Positions 5,958 to 12,837 of a DNA stretch of 20,224 nt are shown here, piece by piece; positions within the stretch are counted from its first letter, which is position 1; the number at the start of each line of letters is the position of its first letter. The notes under the pieces were generated by a model, which worked only from the letters and a program-made list of their open reading frames with translations, did not search any database and was not told where the DNA came from. This stretch comes from Bacillota bacterium (GTDB lineage Bacteria; Bacillota; Negativicutes; Sporomusales; Sporomusaceae), in the NCBI GenBank assembly GCA_023388195.1, contig JAEWGR010000041.1:1-20224 (forward strand), written 5' to 3'. The position numbers and the translations under genes were made by a program.

Positions 5958-7424
5958 TCATTTATTGAAAAGAGGCAGTCTTTCCTTTTTACACCAATCT
6001 TTTATCCTAAGCAACCGGAACATAGCTTGTGCAGTTAGAAGCAGGCAGAGCCAGCCCAGCCAGTCACCAGTTCGGCTGTACAGGGAATAGCCACTGCCTA
6101 GCGGTACTTCTCTGAGCAGACTGGTATCATTAGCAGCACTGGCTGCTGCTACACCTAAGAGGCGGCCCCGGCTGTCGCTGACTGTCAGCAGGCCCCATTG
6201 TGCCGCACGGACTATGGCAACATTGTTTTCCACGCCGCGCATGACGGCAATGCGGGCATGCAGCCAGCCGTCATCATGAAAATCAAGGGCCGGCACAAAG
6301 AGGATACCGGCTCCCAGACGGCTGTATTTGCTAGCCGGGTGAACAAAGTCCAGATCTTTGCAGATGACAATTCCCGCGCCGGCAGTTGTGCCAGTGTCTG
6401 GCAAAGCAAGGTCTTTGCCTGGGGTATAGTTGCTTTCATAGGCGGGAAGTAAATGGTGTTTATGGTAGGTCTGGACCAGGGAGCCATTTGGGTCAAATAC
6501 CAGCGCCGCATTGTAGAGTCGATCTTCCTGGAGGCTGAGACCGGCAATCAGCGTGACCTTGTTGTTGGCTGCTGCCTGGCCTAACAGGGACAGGCCTGTC
6601 TGGCGGGCGGCGGGTGTCAGAAAAGCGAGCTTTTCCGGCAGAAGGATAATCTGGGCCCCGGCAGCTGCCAGTGTGTCGGTACTAAGGCTGTAACGGCGCA
6701 GTGTATTGACTATGTCTTTCGTATTGTGGCTGCGCAGTTCTTCACGGGTGACCGGTATAGCGGCGAGCCCAACGATAATAGCCGGACCGTCGGCCGGCAG
6801 GTAGAGCCGGCCGAGGCCAAATAAAAGAACCGTTATTAAGAGAAGGCTAGTGAGCCGGCCTGGGCGGCGGCCACTGTTTCCGGTCCGGCGGCTGTGCCAG
6901 ACGACTGCCAGGGTGGCGGGGACCAGCATAAGTAGAAAGGTTATACCCCAGATACCGCTCAGGGAAGCTACCTGAATGACCGGAAGGTTGAGGACCTGCG
7001 TGTAGGCCAGGCTTTCAAAAGTACCGAAAGAAGACAGCCGGGAACGGACAAATTCAAACGATGTCCAGGCTGCAGCCAAGGCAAAGGGGGCGAAAGTCTG
7101 GCTGCCAGTCAGGGCTAGGCCGCGAAACAGCAGGATGGCGGTGGTAAAGGCGGCCGCACTTAATATGGTTGTGCCGGAAAAAAGCGGGGGTGGCAAATAG
7201 CCAAACTGGTTCATCGCCCCAAAGGCATAAGCGGTAAACGCGGCCAGTGCCGTTGCTCTGGTCTGCGCCTGCAAGGCGTAAAGACATACCGGCAGGGCTG
7301 CCAGCCAGGTCAGAAGCCAGTTATCGTAAAATCCGGTAGAGAAATAAAATAGTATGCCACTCAAGCCCGACGCCAGCAGCAGCGGGCGGGGAAGATATAC
7401 TTTTATCGATTGCAGTATGGTCAT
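5958..7424 (-). CDS. lnt: Apolipoprotein N-acyltransferase-like protein (membrane domain plus nitrilase domain)
   Basis: A 488-aa protein. Residues 1-205 are a polytopic membrane region with about six to seven hydrophobic helices, and 215-455 are a nitrilase/CN-hydrolase domain, followed by a C-terminal membrane helix. This is the Lnt architecture, in which the last acyl chain is added to the N-terminal cysteine of lipoproteins at the outer face of the inner membrane. The catalytic triad is visible as Glu264 (LLPEKLA), Lys322 (YHKHHLLPAYE, with Glu330) and Cys355 (GIVICKDLDF). The residue after the cysteine is Lys, where most nitrilase-fold enzymes have Tyr or Trp, so substrate or activity may differ. 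The start has AAAGGAGG upstream. Lnt fits a diderm host. It stands alone, convergent with the Dabb gene. Confidence 0.8.
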   Translation of the reverse strand: MTILQSIKVYLPRPLLLASGLSGILFYFSTGFYDNWLLTWLAALPVCLYALQAQTRATALAAFTAYAFGAMNQFGYLPPPLFSGTTILSAAAFTTAILLFRGLALTGSQTFAPFALAAAWTSFEFVRSRLSSFGTFESLAYTQVLNLPVIQVASLSGIWGITFLLMLVPATLAVVWHSRRTGNSGRRPGRLTSLLLITVLLFGLGRLYLPADGPAIIVGLAAIPVTREELRSHNTKDIVNTLRRYSLSTDTLAAAGAQIILLPEKLAFLTPAARQTGLSLLGQAAANNKVTLIAGLSLQEDRLYNAALVFDPNGSLVQTYHKHHLLPAYESNYTPGKDLALPDTGTTAGAGIVICKDLDFVHPASKYSRLGAGILFVPALDFHDDGWLHARIAVMRGVENNVAIVRAAQWGLLTVSDSRGRLLGVAAASAANDTSLLREVPLGSGYSLYSRTGDWLGWLCLLLTAQAMFRLLRIKDWCKKERLPLFNK

Positions 7425-7450
7425 GTCAGGTCCTCCTTTGAGGATATACT

Positions 7451-7479
7451 ATTGTATGCTTTCTCCAGAAGTATGGAAA
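7451..7479 (-). promoter_or_regulatory. Probable promoter of the Lnt-like gene
   Basis: On the minus strand, TTTCCA (7479-7474) and TACAAT (7456-7451) are 17 nt apart. They lie just upstream of the ribosome binding site and ATG at 7424. The -35 box is only 4/6 to consensus. Confidence 0.4.
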
Positions 7480-7500
7480 ATCCTTGACTAGGCCGAAAAG

Positions 7501-7700
7501 AATAATATTGGGGCCGCGAAATCCGCAGGGTCATAGCTGGCGCTAATGCAGAGAGCCAGCGTTAGTCGATATTAGCTGCGGGCCAGATGCTGCCAATATG
7601 GTGCTTTTCAAGCATTCCCAGGCCAACATAACAGCAATTGATATGCTGCCGCAATTTATGGCATTATTTCTGTCTCCCGCCAATGGCGGGAGTTTTTTAA
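7501..7700 (+). ncRNA. Candidate structured RNA ending in an intrinsic terminator
   Basis: No ORF is found on the plus strand here, yet a perfect terminator ends it at 7674-7698. Upstream, two nested perfect stems are visible: CCGCAG (7523-7528) with CTGCGG (7576-7581), enclosing GCTGGC (7536-7541) with GCCAGC (7555-7560). A terminator with no upstream gene in that direction suggests a short non-coding transcript, or a remnant of one. It does not match any riboswitch consensus I can recognise. The start of transcription is not identified. Confidence 0.35.
7674..7698 (+). terminator. Perfect rho-independent terminator upstream of the arsM operon
   Basis: CTCCCGCC-AAT-GGCGGGAG is an 8-bp perfect GC-rich stem with a 3-nt loop, followed by six T residues (7693-7698). 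It is oriented for plus-strand transcripts. Confidence 0.8.
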
Positions 7701-7751
7701 TTTATTGAGGGGGGCGACCGATTCTGGATACAACAAAATAGTTCTAAACGG

Positions 7752-7806
7752 TACACAACTGTATCGGTGAGTGTCCCACAGATGTGACAGTCGGTTACAC
7801 ATCTGT
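7752..7806. promoter_or_regulatory. Two inverted repeats upstream of arsM, candidate operators
   Basis: TACA-CAAC-TGTA (7752-7763) is followed by ACAGATGTG-N11-CACATCTGT (7778-7786 and 7798-7806), a perfect 9-bp dyad. The second includes ATGT...ACAT half-sites of the sort bound by PadR repressors, but the spacing is longer than the classical PadR box. They lie 190-245 bp upstream of the arsM start. Confidence 0.4.
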
Positions 7807-7861
7807 CCGGCATATGTTGCCTTCTGATCCATTTAATAATAGGCAGCAACCCCTATAAACA

Positions 7862-7882
7862 CTGAATAATGACGTTATTCAG
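7862..7882. promoter_or_regulatory. Perfect palindrome upstream of arsM
   Basis: CTGAATAA-N5-TTATTCAG has 8-bp perfect arms, about 115 bp before the arsM start. It is AT-rich, with a short spacer and no T-run, so an operator is a better reading than a terminator. The binding protein is unknown. Confidence 0.4.
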
Positions 7883-7918
7883 AACGTAAAGCCGGGAGCA
7901 AAAAGGCGGAGCCTGTTT

Positions 7919-7963
7919 CTGGCATAATAATTGCGAAAGTCTAATATAGGTGTTAGTCCTATA
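7919..7963 (+). promoter_or_regulatory. Possible arsM operon promoter with overlapping dyad
   Basis: CTGGCA (7919-7924) and TAATAT (7942-7947) are 17 nt apart, each 4/6 to consensus. A dyad TATAGG-N7-CCTATA (7945-7963) overlaps the -10 box and the expected start site, the position of a repressor site. The boxes are weak and the assignment is tentative. Confidence 0.35.
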
Positions 7964-7994
7964 GTGACATAACATTATGAACGGAGGGTGATAT

Positions 7995-8966
7995 ATGGGG
8001 TATTTGGATACTGTTCAGGAAGTGTACGAAAAAGCGGCGTTAACACCGCAAGCCGGTTTATGTTGTGTTAGCAGCCAGGACCGGTTTTTGCCAGGGTTGA
8101 CTATTCCCGACATCATGCAGGCAATGAATTATGGCTGCGGTACAACCGTCCATTTTGGCGATTTGCGACCAGACGAAACTATTCTCTATATCGGTGTGGG
8201 CGGAGGCTTAGAGGCACTGCAATTTGCCTATTTTACCCGGCGGCCCAAGGCCGTTATCGCCGTAGATAACGTTGCCGAAATGCTTGCACAAGCCAGTCAG
8301 AATTTTGACCTTGCGGTAACAATGAATGCTTGGTTTCAGCGGGATTTCATCGAACTGGTCCAGGGGGATGCCCGCAGTCTGCCTGTAGAAGGGGGCAGCG
8401 TAGATGTTGCCGCCCAGAACTGTCTGTTCAACATCTTCGACCAAGATGACTTAACGAAGGCACTTGCGGAAATGCACCGCGTATTAAAGCCAGGGGGCAG
8501 ACTCTATATATCGGATCCTATTACTACCCAACCGATACCTGGCAATCTGCGGCAAGATGAACGGCTGCGGGCCATGTGTCTTTCGGGGGCTTTGCAGTAT
8601 CAGGAATACTTGGCTAAGGTTGCCGGTGCTGGCTTTGGAACCATAGAGATACGCCAGCGGCGGCCATTCCGGGTGTTGGATAAAGAAAGGTATGGATTGG
8701 CCGAGCATATATTTTTAGAGTCAATTGATATTGTTGCCTATAAAAGTCCTGTTCCGGTCGGCGGCGCCCGCATATTCGCCGGGGAAACCGTTATCTATTT
8801 TGGCAAAGAACGCTTGCGTGATGAGGAAGGGTTCATTATTCCCCGCGATATTCCGCAGCCGGTGTGTCAAAGAGCCGCAGATTATTTTCGTAAGCTACAG
8901 CGCTGTGATATGGTTGTGACTGCGCCGACATACCATTACAACGGTCCTGGCGGGAGTTGTTGCTGA
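7995..8966 (+). CDS. arsM: Arsenite S-adenosylmethyltransferase, arsenosugar-type ArsM
   Basis: A 323-aa cytosolic SAM methyltransferase that transfers methyl groups to trivalent arsenic. The SAM motif is ILYIGVGGG (63-71), with acidic Asp91. The three arsenic-binding cysteines of animal AS3MT/algal ArsM are present in matching contexts: Cys48 (NYGCG), Cys143 (QNCLFNI) and Cys195 (RAMCLSGAL). An N-terminal Cys23-Cys24 pair (GLCC) and a C-terminal GGSCC are typical of the form found with the radical-SAM ArsS in arsenosugar clusters of cyanobacteria. The start has GGAGGGTGAT at good distance. It is the first gene of a plus-strand unit with an aquaglyceroporin, a CobW GTPase and a PadR regulator. 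ArsS is not in the window. Substrate As(III) is well supported by residues; Sb or Se is possible. Confidence 0.85.
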   Translation: MGYLDTVQEVYEKAALTPQAGLCCVSSQDRFLPGLTIPDIMQAMNYGCGTTVHFGDLRPDETILYIGVGGGLEALQFAYFTRRPKAVIAVDNVAEMLAQASQNFDLAVTMNAWFQRDFIELVQGDARSLPVEGGSVDVAAQNCLFNIFDQDDLTKALAEMHRVLKPGGRLYISDPITTQPIPGNLRQDERLRAMCLSGALQYQEYLAKVAGAGFGTIEIRQRRPFRVLDKERYGLAEHIFLESIDIVAYKSPVPVGGARIFAGETVIYFGKERLRDEEGFIIPRDIPQPVCQRAADYFRKLQRCDMVVTAPTYHYNGPGGSCC

Positions 8967-9073
8967 GATAACCAGAGTGCGAGTTACCAGTTAACCGGTA
9001 TGTGGAAATTGTCAGCAGACGGTAGTGTTGGTGCGGGCGGACGCGGAAAAAATGTGTATGGAGATGATTGGTT

Positions 9074-9880
9074 GTGGAATATTCGCGTGATTTTATTGGT
9101 GAATTTTTAGGAACTTTTTTACTGGTGCTGTTTGGTTGCGGTTCGGTTGCGGTGTCGGTTCTCTTCAATTCTCACAGCGGCTTATTTCAAATCGCATTGA
9201 TTTGGGGCGTCGGGGTGAGCCTGGCCATTTATGCTACCAGGAATTTATCCTGTGCCCACCTTAATCCGGCAGTTACTGCAGCCATGGTGGCCAGTAAAAG
9301 AATGGCACTAAAAAAAATGCCGGTATATTTTATAGCCCAATTTATTGGCGCGTTTTTCGCCGGCCTCATTTTGTATTTTTTATTTAATCCTTTTATTGTG
9401 GCTTTTGAAACAGGGCAGCATATTGTGCGCGGTACGCCTGAATCTATGAAAGTAGCGAAAATGTTTGGAGAATATTATCAGTTCCCCGGCGGCGAGACAG
9501 TTATTTCCATGCCTTTGGCAATAGGGGCTGAAGCGATGGGAACTTTTTTACTGGTGCTTATGATATTTTCCCTTACGGAAGGCTGCAATCTTGGCCGTCC
9601 TGATGACAATGTAGCCCCTTTATTTATCGGCTTATCTGTGAGTTCTGTTATTTGCTTAGTCGCCCCACTCACACAGGCCGGCTTAAATCCTGCCCGTGAT
9701 TTCGGTCCCCGGTTGGTTGCCTGGATTTTTGGCTGGGGGAATGCCGCCTTTCCGGACCAGGCGGGCGGCTTCTTCTTTGTGTACATCCTTGCCCCTATAA
9801 TTGGGGCGCTGGCGGCAGGGCTGCTTTTCACCCGGGTATTGGAGCCACTCATGAAAAAATCAGCATGCCAATGCAGCTAA
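9074..9880 (+). CDS. Aquaglyceroporin (MIP family, glycerol-facilitator type)
   Basis: A membrane channel of about 268 aa with six helices and two half-helices. The two NPA motifs are AHLNPAVTAA (NPA 64-66) and GLNPARDFGPR (NPA 205-207, Arg208, Asp209). The Asp after NPAR marks the aquaglyceroporin group rather than strict water channels. Such channels pass glycerol and also undissociated As(OH)3 and Sb(OH)3. The residue before AHLNPA is Cys60, where Gly or Ser is common, and the tail ends in CQC. The start is GTG 9074 or TTG 9068; GGAG at 9060-9063 serves either. Being between arsM and a CobW GTPase suggests metalloid uptake or export rather than glycerol metabolism, since no glpK or glpD is near. 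Confidence 0.9.
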   Translation: MEYSRDFIGEFLGTFLLVLFGCGSVAVSVLFNSHSGLFQIALIWGVGVSLAIYATRNLSCAHLNPAVTAAMVASKRMALKKMPVYFIAQFIGAFFAGLILYFLFNPFIVAFETGQHIVRGTPESMKVAKMFGEYYQFPGGETVISMPLAIGAEAMGTFLLVLMIFSLTEGCNLGRPDDNVAPLFIGLSVSSVICLVAPLTQAGLNPARDFGPRLVAWIFGWGNAAFPDQAGGFFFVYILAPIIGALAAGLLFTRVLEPLMKKSACQCS

Positions 9881-9916
9881 GTTAGTATTCAATAAATGAA
9901 GGGAAGGCGAACTGTT

Positions 9917-11017
9917 ATGAAAACAAGGCTCATTTTAGTCGGGGGATTCCTTGGTGCCGGTAAAACAACATTGTTAGGAGAGGCCGCCGGCAGGCTCAGT
10001 CAAGCAGGCAAACAAGTCGGCTTGATTACCAATGATCAGGCATCCGAACTGGTAGACACCGTATTTCTTGAGTATACAAACACGCTGGTTTCCGAGGTGA
10101 GCGGGAGCTGCTTTTGCTGTAACTTTCCCGGGTTCACGGCAGCGATTGATTACATTACGGAAAAAAAAGCTGTAGATGTTATTATTGCTGAACCTGTTGG
10201 CAGTTGTACCGACCTGTCGGCAACCATATTGCAGCCGCTAAAAGCTAAGTTTGCCGATACATTACAAGTTGCGCCGTTGTCCGTCCTGGTCGATCCGCAA
10301 CAATTAACTCATATTCTGGATGGGAGAATAGCCGGGCTGCATACCAGTGCGGTGTATATCCTGCGTAAACAACTGGAAGAAGCGGATTTTATTATTATCA
10401 ATAAGTCAGACCAATTAAACGCGGCAACCGCCGCCGCTTTGCAAAAACGCACGGCTGAAGAATGGCCATGGGCCAAAGTCCATGTCATCAGTGCCCAAAC
10501 CGGGGACGGGCTGGAAAACTGGCTGAACGAGGTGCTGCAGTCTGCTGCTGCCGGGAATCGCCTGGCCGAGGTAGACTATGATATTTACGCCGAAGGCGAG
10601 GCTGTTCTCGGCTGGCTTAACACCACAGTCAAACTGCATAGCCAATTCGCGAACTGGGATAGCTACGCCACTGGATTACTGAGTGCGTTAAAACAACGTT
10701 TTGAAGGGGTGCCGGCAGCGATCGGTCATGTGAAACTGCTTGTAAAAACGCGCAACGGTTTTGTGATTGGCAACATTACAGGCCCTGACAACTTGATTCA
10801 GGTACGTGGTTCTGCCGGCGAAGGACAAGCAGCCACAATGACGCTGAACGCCCGGGTTCAGATGGAACCAGATGCACTGCAAGCTATTGTTTTAGAGGAA
10901 ATTTCTAAAGCCAGTGGGAGTGCTATTCTTGCAGAATTCGCCGCCCTGAAATGCTTAAAGCCGGGACGCCCTGAGCCGACCTACCGTTACAAGCAAATTA
11001 TAGCTCTAAGTTGCTGA
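9917..11017 (+). CDS. CobW/P47K-family GTPase (metal chaperone type)
   Basis: A 366-aa G3E GTPase. Walker A is GGFLGAGKT (9-17), the CxCC metal-binding motif is Cys65-Phe-Cys67-Cys68 (GSCFCCN), the switch/Walker B region is DVIIAEPVGS (87-96), and the base-recognition motif is NKSD (162-165). The family loads metals or cofactors (Zn, Co, Ni) into client proteins with GTP hydrolysis. The C-terminal ~150 residues are less typical, so the client is not evident. The start at 9917 follows GGGAAGGCGA; an ATG at 9896 lacks a ribosome binding site. It is 36 bp after the channel gene, and the PadR gene follows after 29 bp. A role in metal or cofactor supply for arsenic methylation, or in metal trafficking under metalloid stress, is inference. 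Confidence 0.88.
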   Translation: MKTRLILVGGFLGAGKTTLLGEAAGRLSQAGKQVGLITNDQASELVDTVFLEYTNTLVSEVSGSCFCCNFPGFTAAIDYITEKKAVDVIIAEPVGSCTDLSATILQPLKAKFADTLQVAPLSVLVDPQQLTHILDGRIAGLHTSAVYILRKQLEEADFIIINKSDQLNAATAAALQKRTAEEWPWAKVHVISAQTGDGLENWLNEVLQSAAAGNRLAEVDYDIYAEGEAVLGWLNTTVKLHSQFANWDSYATGLLSALKQRFEGVPAAIGHVKLLVKTRNGFVIGNITGPDNLIQVRGSAGEGQAATMTLNARVQMEPDALQAIVLEEISKASGSAILAEFAALKCLKPGRPEPTYRYKQIIALSC

Positions 11018-11046
11018 ATAATCAGGAGGTAAGAGGTACAGCGAAA

Positions 11047-11445
11047 ATGCGGAAATTTAGTACCAAGAAACAATTTGATAAATGTCCCTGTACGGGAGCG
11101 AATCTGGAGAAATTAATTCATCCCGCTATTCTTACACTGTTAGCAGAGGAAGAACAACACGGCTACAGCATCATGCAAAAACTTCAGGATACTTGCATGT
11201 TGCAAGGCAAAAAATCTGATCCCTCAGGTGTTTACCGGTGTTTAAAGCAAATGGAGCAGGGCGGGTATGTTACCGCTGTGTGGGATTTATCAAATTCAGG
11301 GCCGGCCAAAAGGCTGTACCGGATAACGGATGACGGTTTGGAATGTCTTAAAACCTGGATAAACACACTTGAGGATTACAGGCATTCGATAGGTTTGTTT
11401 TTGGAGTTTGCAAGAGACAGGATAGGACAGATTGGCAGCGAATGA
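11047..11445 (+). CDS. PadR-family transcriptional regulator with N-terminal CPC motif
   Basis: A 132-aa PadR regulator. The winged helix starts at IHPAILTLLAEEEQHGYSIM (25-44), continues with GVYRCLKQMEQGGYVT (61-76) and WDLSNSGPAKRLYRITDDG (79-97), and ends in a helical dimerisation tail. The N-terminus carries Cys13-Pro-Cys15 (DKCPCTG). Similar proteins are often labelled PHB-responsive repressor by homology, which is not evidence of that ligand here. Cysteines 50, 65 and 100 could add to a thiol or metalloid site. The start ATG 11047 has AAGAGGT nearby; AGGAGGT lies further up and a TTG at 11011 would overlap the GTPase. Being last in the arsM unit suggests autoregulation of the operon. 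Confidence 0.88.
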   Translation: MRKFSTKKQFDKCPCTGANLEKLIHPAILTLLAEEEQHGYSIMQKLQDTCMLQGKKSDPSGVYRCLKQMEQGGYVTAVWDLSNSGPAKRLYRITDDGLECLKTWINTLEDYRHSIGLFLEFARDRIGQIGSE

Positions 11446-11475
11446 ATTCGCTTTGAGGTTACAATAATTTGCTAC

Positions 11476-11500
11476 TGCCGGCAAAGGTGAGGTACCGGCA
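11476..11500. terminator. Weak hairpin between convergent PadR and MFS genes
   Basis: TGCCGG (11476-11481) and CCGGCA (11495-11500) form a 6-bp GC stem with a 13-nt loop in the 96-bp gap between convergent genes. There is no T-run. Confidence 0.3.
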
Positions 11501-11541
11501 TTGCTGAGACAGGAACTAATAATTTTGGCAATACCCAGGCA

Positions 11542-12729
11542 TCAGCGGCGACAAGTATGGTGTGGTTTTCTCTTTGACCTTGCGGGCGCAGATGTAATTA
11601 TCAGTAAAGTGGTTTGTAATATTATAAATGCGGAAAAAATTTGGAATCCGCTTTGGTAATCTGTGATTTGTATGTAACCGGATAACAGCATCGGTCCCCC
11701 AAACATGCCGATCCCCCAAAACAGATAAAAAATTCCCATAATAGGGCCCTTGTCTCCTGGTGGTACTATTTCTGCTAAAAAAGCCATAGAAGCAAGGTAA
11801 TAGGCTCCTAAGCCAAAACTGGCAATACACAGAATCCAAGTGAGGGTAATGGAATGAAAATACACGGCTGCGGCAATACCCGCCGCAGCTGTGAGCATAC
11901 CTGTGACCATAAAAAATTGACGGCCCAGCCAATCTGACAGGTAACCGATTGATAGTTGGGCCAGACTAATGGAAACATAAAAACAAGAGAAAAAGATATT
12001 GATGCCGGCTTGGCTATAGTCTTTTATAGTAAGCAAGAAGGCTGGAATAACGGTCATAAATAAGCCAAAGCCTGCCCCATACAATGTAATTCCCCCCAGG
12101 ACTGCTGCAATCTGAGGATTTTTAATTAGCAGCAGACAATTGCCTGGAATAATTGCTTCTCCGGTTGTATGCAGGTTGTCTGTGGGCGACTTTAAGCAAT
12201 AGCCAACAATGAGGGTACTGGTGAAACAAAATATGGCGTACAACAGTAAAAGATAATGATCCGGCCAGTCTTTCAGCACTACGACCCGGAAGAGCGGTCC
12301 CAGAGTCAGCCCCAGATAAATAGCCGCATTATAGACACCAATAGCTTTACCTTTATCAGCAGTGTAACGCATTGATAATAGTGTCGGTGCCAGGCTTAGT
12401 AATGGGGCCTCGCCAATGCCCTGTAAGATTCGGCCGGCGAGAATTAAATCCATGTCTTTCGCACAGTAGAATAATAATCCGGCAAGGGTGCTTGCTACAT
12501 ATCCCAGCAGGATGACTGGTTTAAAACTCCAGCGGCCGGCCAGCATTCCTACCGAAAGCTGGGTTAATACCTGAGCCAGGGCATAGACGGCTGCCAGATA
12601 CCAGACAGCGGCGCTGGAACCGGTCAGGGTAATAACGGCTTTAGGCAATAATGCCAGTACTATGCCATCGCCTGTCATCAGTAAAAAAACCGCAACACTT
12701 AATAATATCAGATGATGGTGTTTATCCAT
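11542..12729 (-). CDS. MFS transporter
   Basis: A 395-aa inner-membrane transporter of the major facilitator superfamily, with about 12 hydrophobic helices in two halves. The loop 2-3 signature is degenerate in the first half (GMLAGRWSFKPVILLG) and clear in the second (GYLSDWLGRQ). The helix-4 arginine is in AGRILQGIGEA, typical of drug or small-molecule exporters. The start has AGAGGGAG upstream. It lies downstream of an AraC regulator on the same strand, separated by a strong inverted repeat, so it may be transcribed from the regulator's promoter by read-through or from its own. The substrate is not predictable; family size and motifs fit an efflux pump. Confidence 0.85.
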   Translation of the reverse strand: MDKHHHLILLSVAVFLLMTGDGIVLALLPKAVITLTGSSAAVWYLAAVYALAQVLTQLSVGMLAGRWSFKPVILLGYVASTLAGLLFYCAKDMDLILAGRILQGIGEAPLLSLAPTLLSMRYTADKGKAIGVYNAAIYLGLTLGPLFRVVVLKDWPDHYLLLLYAIFCFTSTLIVGYCLKSPTDNLHTTGEAIIPGNCLLLIKNPQIAAVLGGITLYGAGFGLFMTVIPAFLLTIKDYSQAGINIFFSCFYVSISLAQLSIGYLSDWLGRQFFMVTGMLTAAAGIAAAVYFHSITLTWILCIASFGLGAYYLASMAFLAEIVPPGDKGPIMGIFYLFWGIGMFGGPMLLSGYIQITDYQSGFQIFSAFIILQTTLLIITSAPARSKRKPHHTCRR

Positions 12730-12759
12730 AGGGTCTCCCTCTTTTTACCTGAAGGCAAA

Positions 12760-12793
12760 ATAATAAAGTAAGGCAGGTGCCTTACTTTATTAT
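12760..12793 (-). terminator. 34-bp perfect inverted repeat between the AraC and MFS genes
   Basis: ATAATAAAGTAAGGCA (12760-12775) and its exact complement (12778-12793) are separated by GG. On the minus strand the right arm ends in TTTATTATTTTG, which fits an intrinsic or attenuating terminator between the regulator and the transporter. An operator role for the AraC protein is also possible. Confidence 0.6.
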
Positions 12794-12837
12794 AAACACG
12801 GTAAAAAAAGGGCTTTTCACCGTAAGCAAGATATATT

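Noticed and set aside
6198..6452. 84-codon plus-strand frame inside the Lnt-like gene
   Set aside because: It is antisense to the nitrilase domain with its catalytic residues.
9478..9852. 124-codon minus-strand frame inside the aquaglyceroporin gene
   Set aside because: It is antisense to the NPA-containing membrane protein and has biased composition only as a mirror of it.
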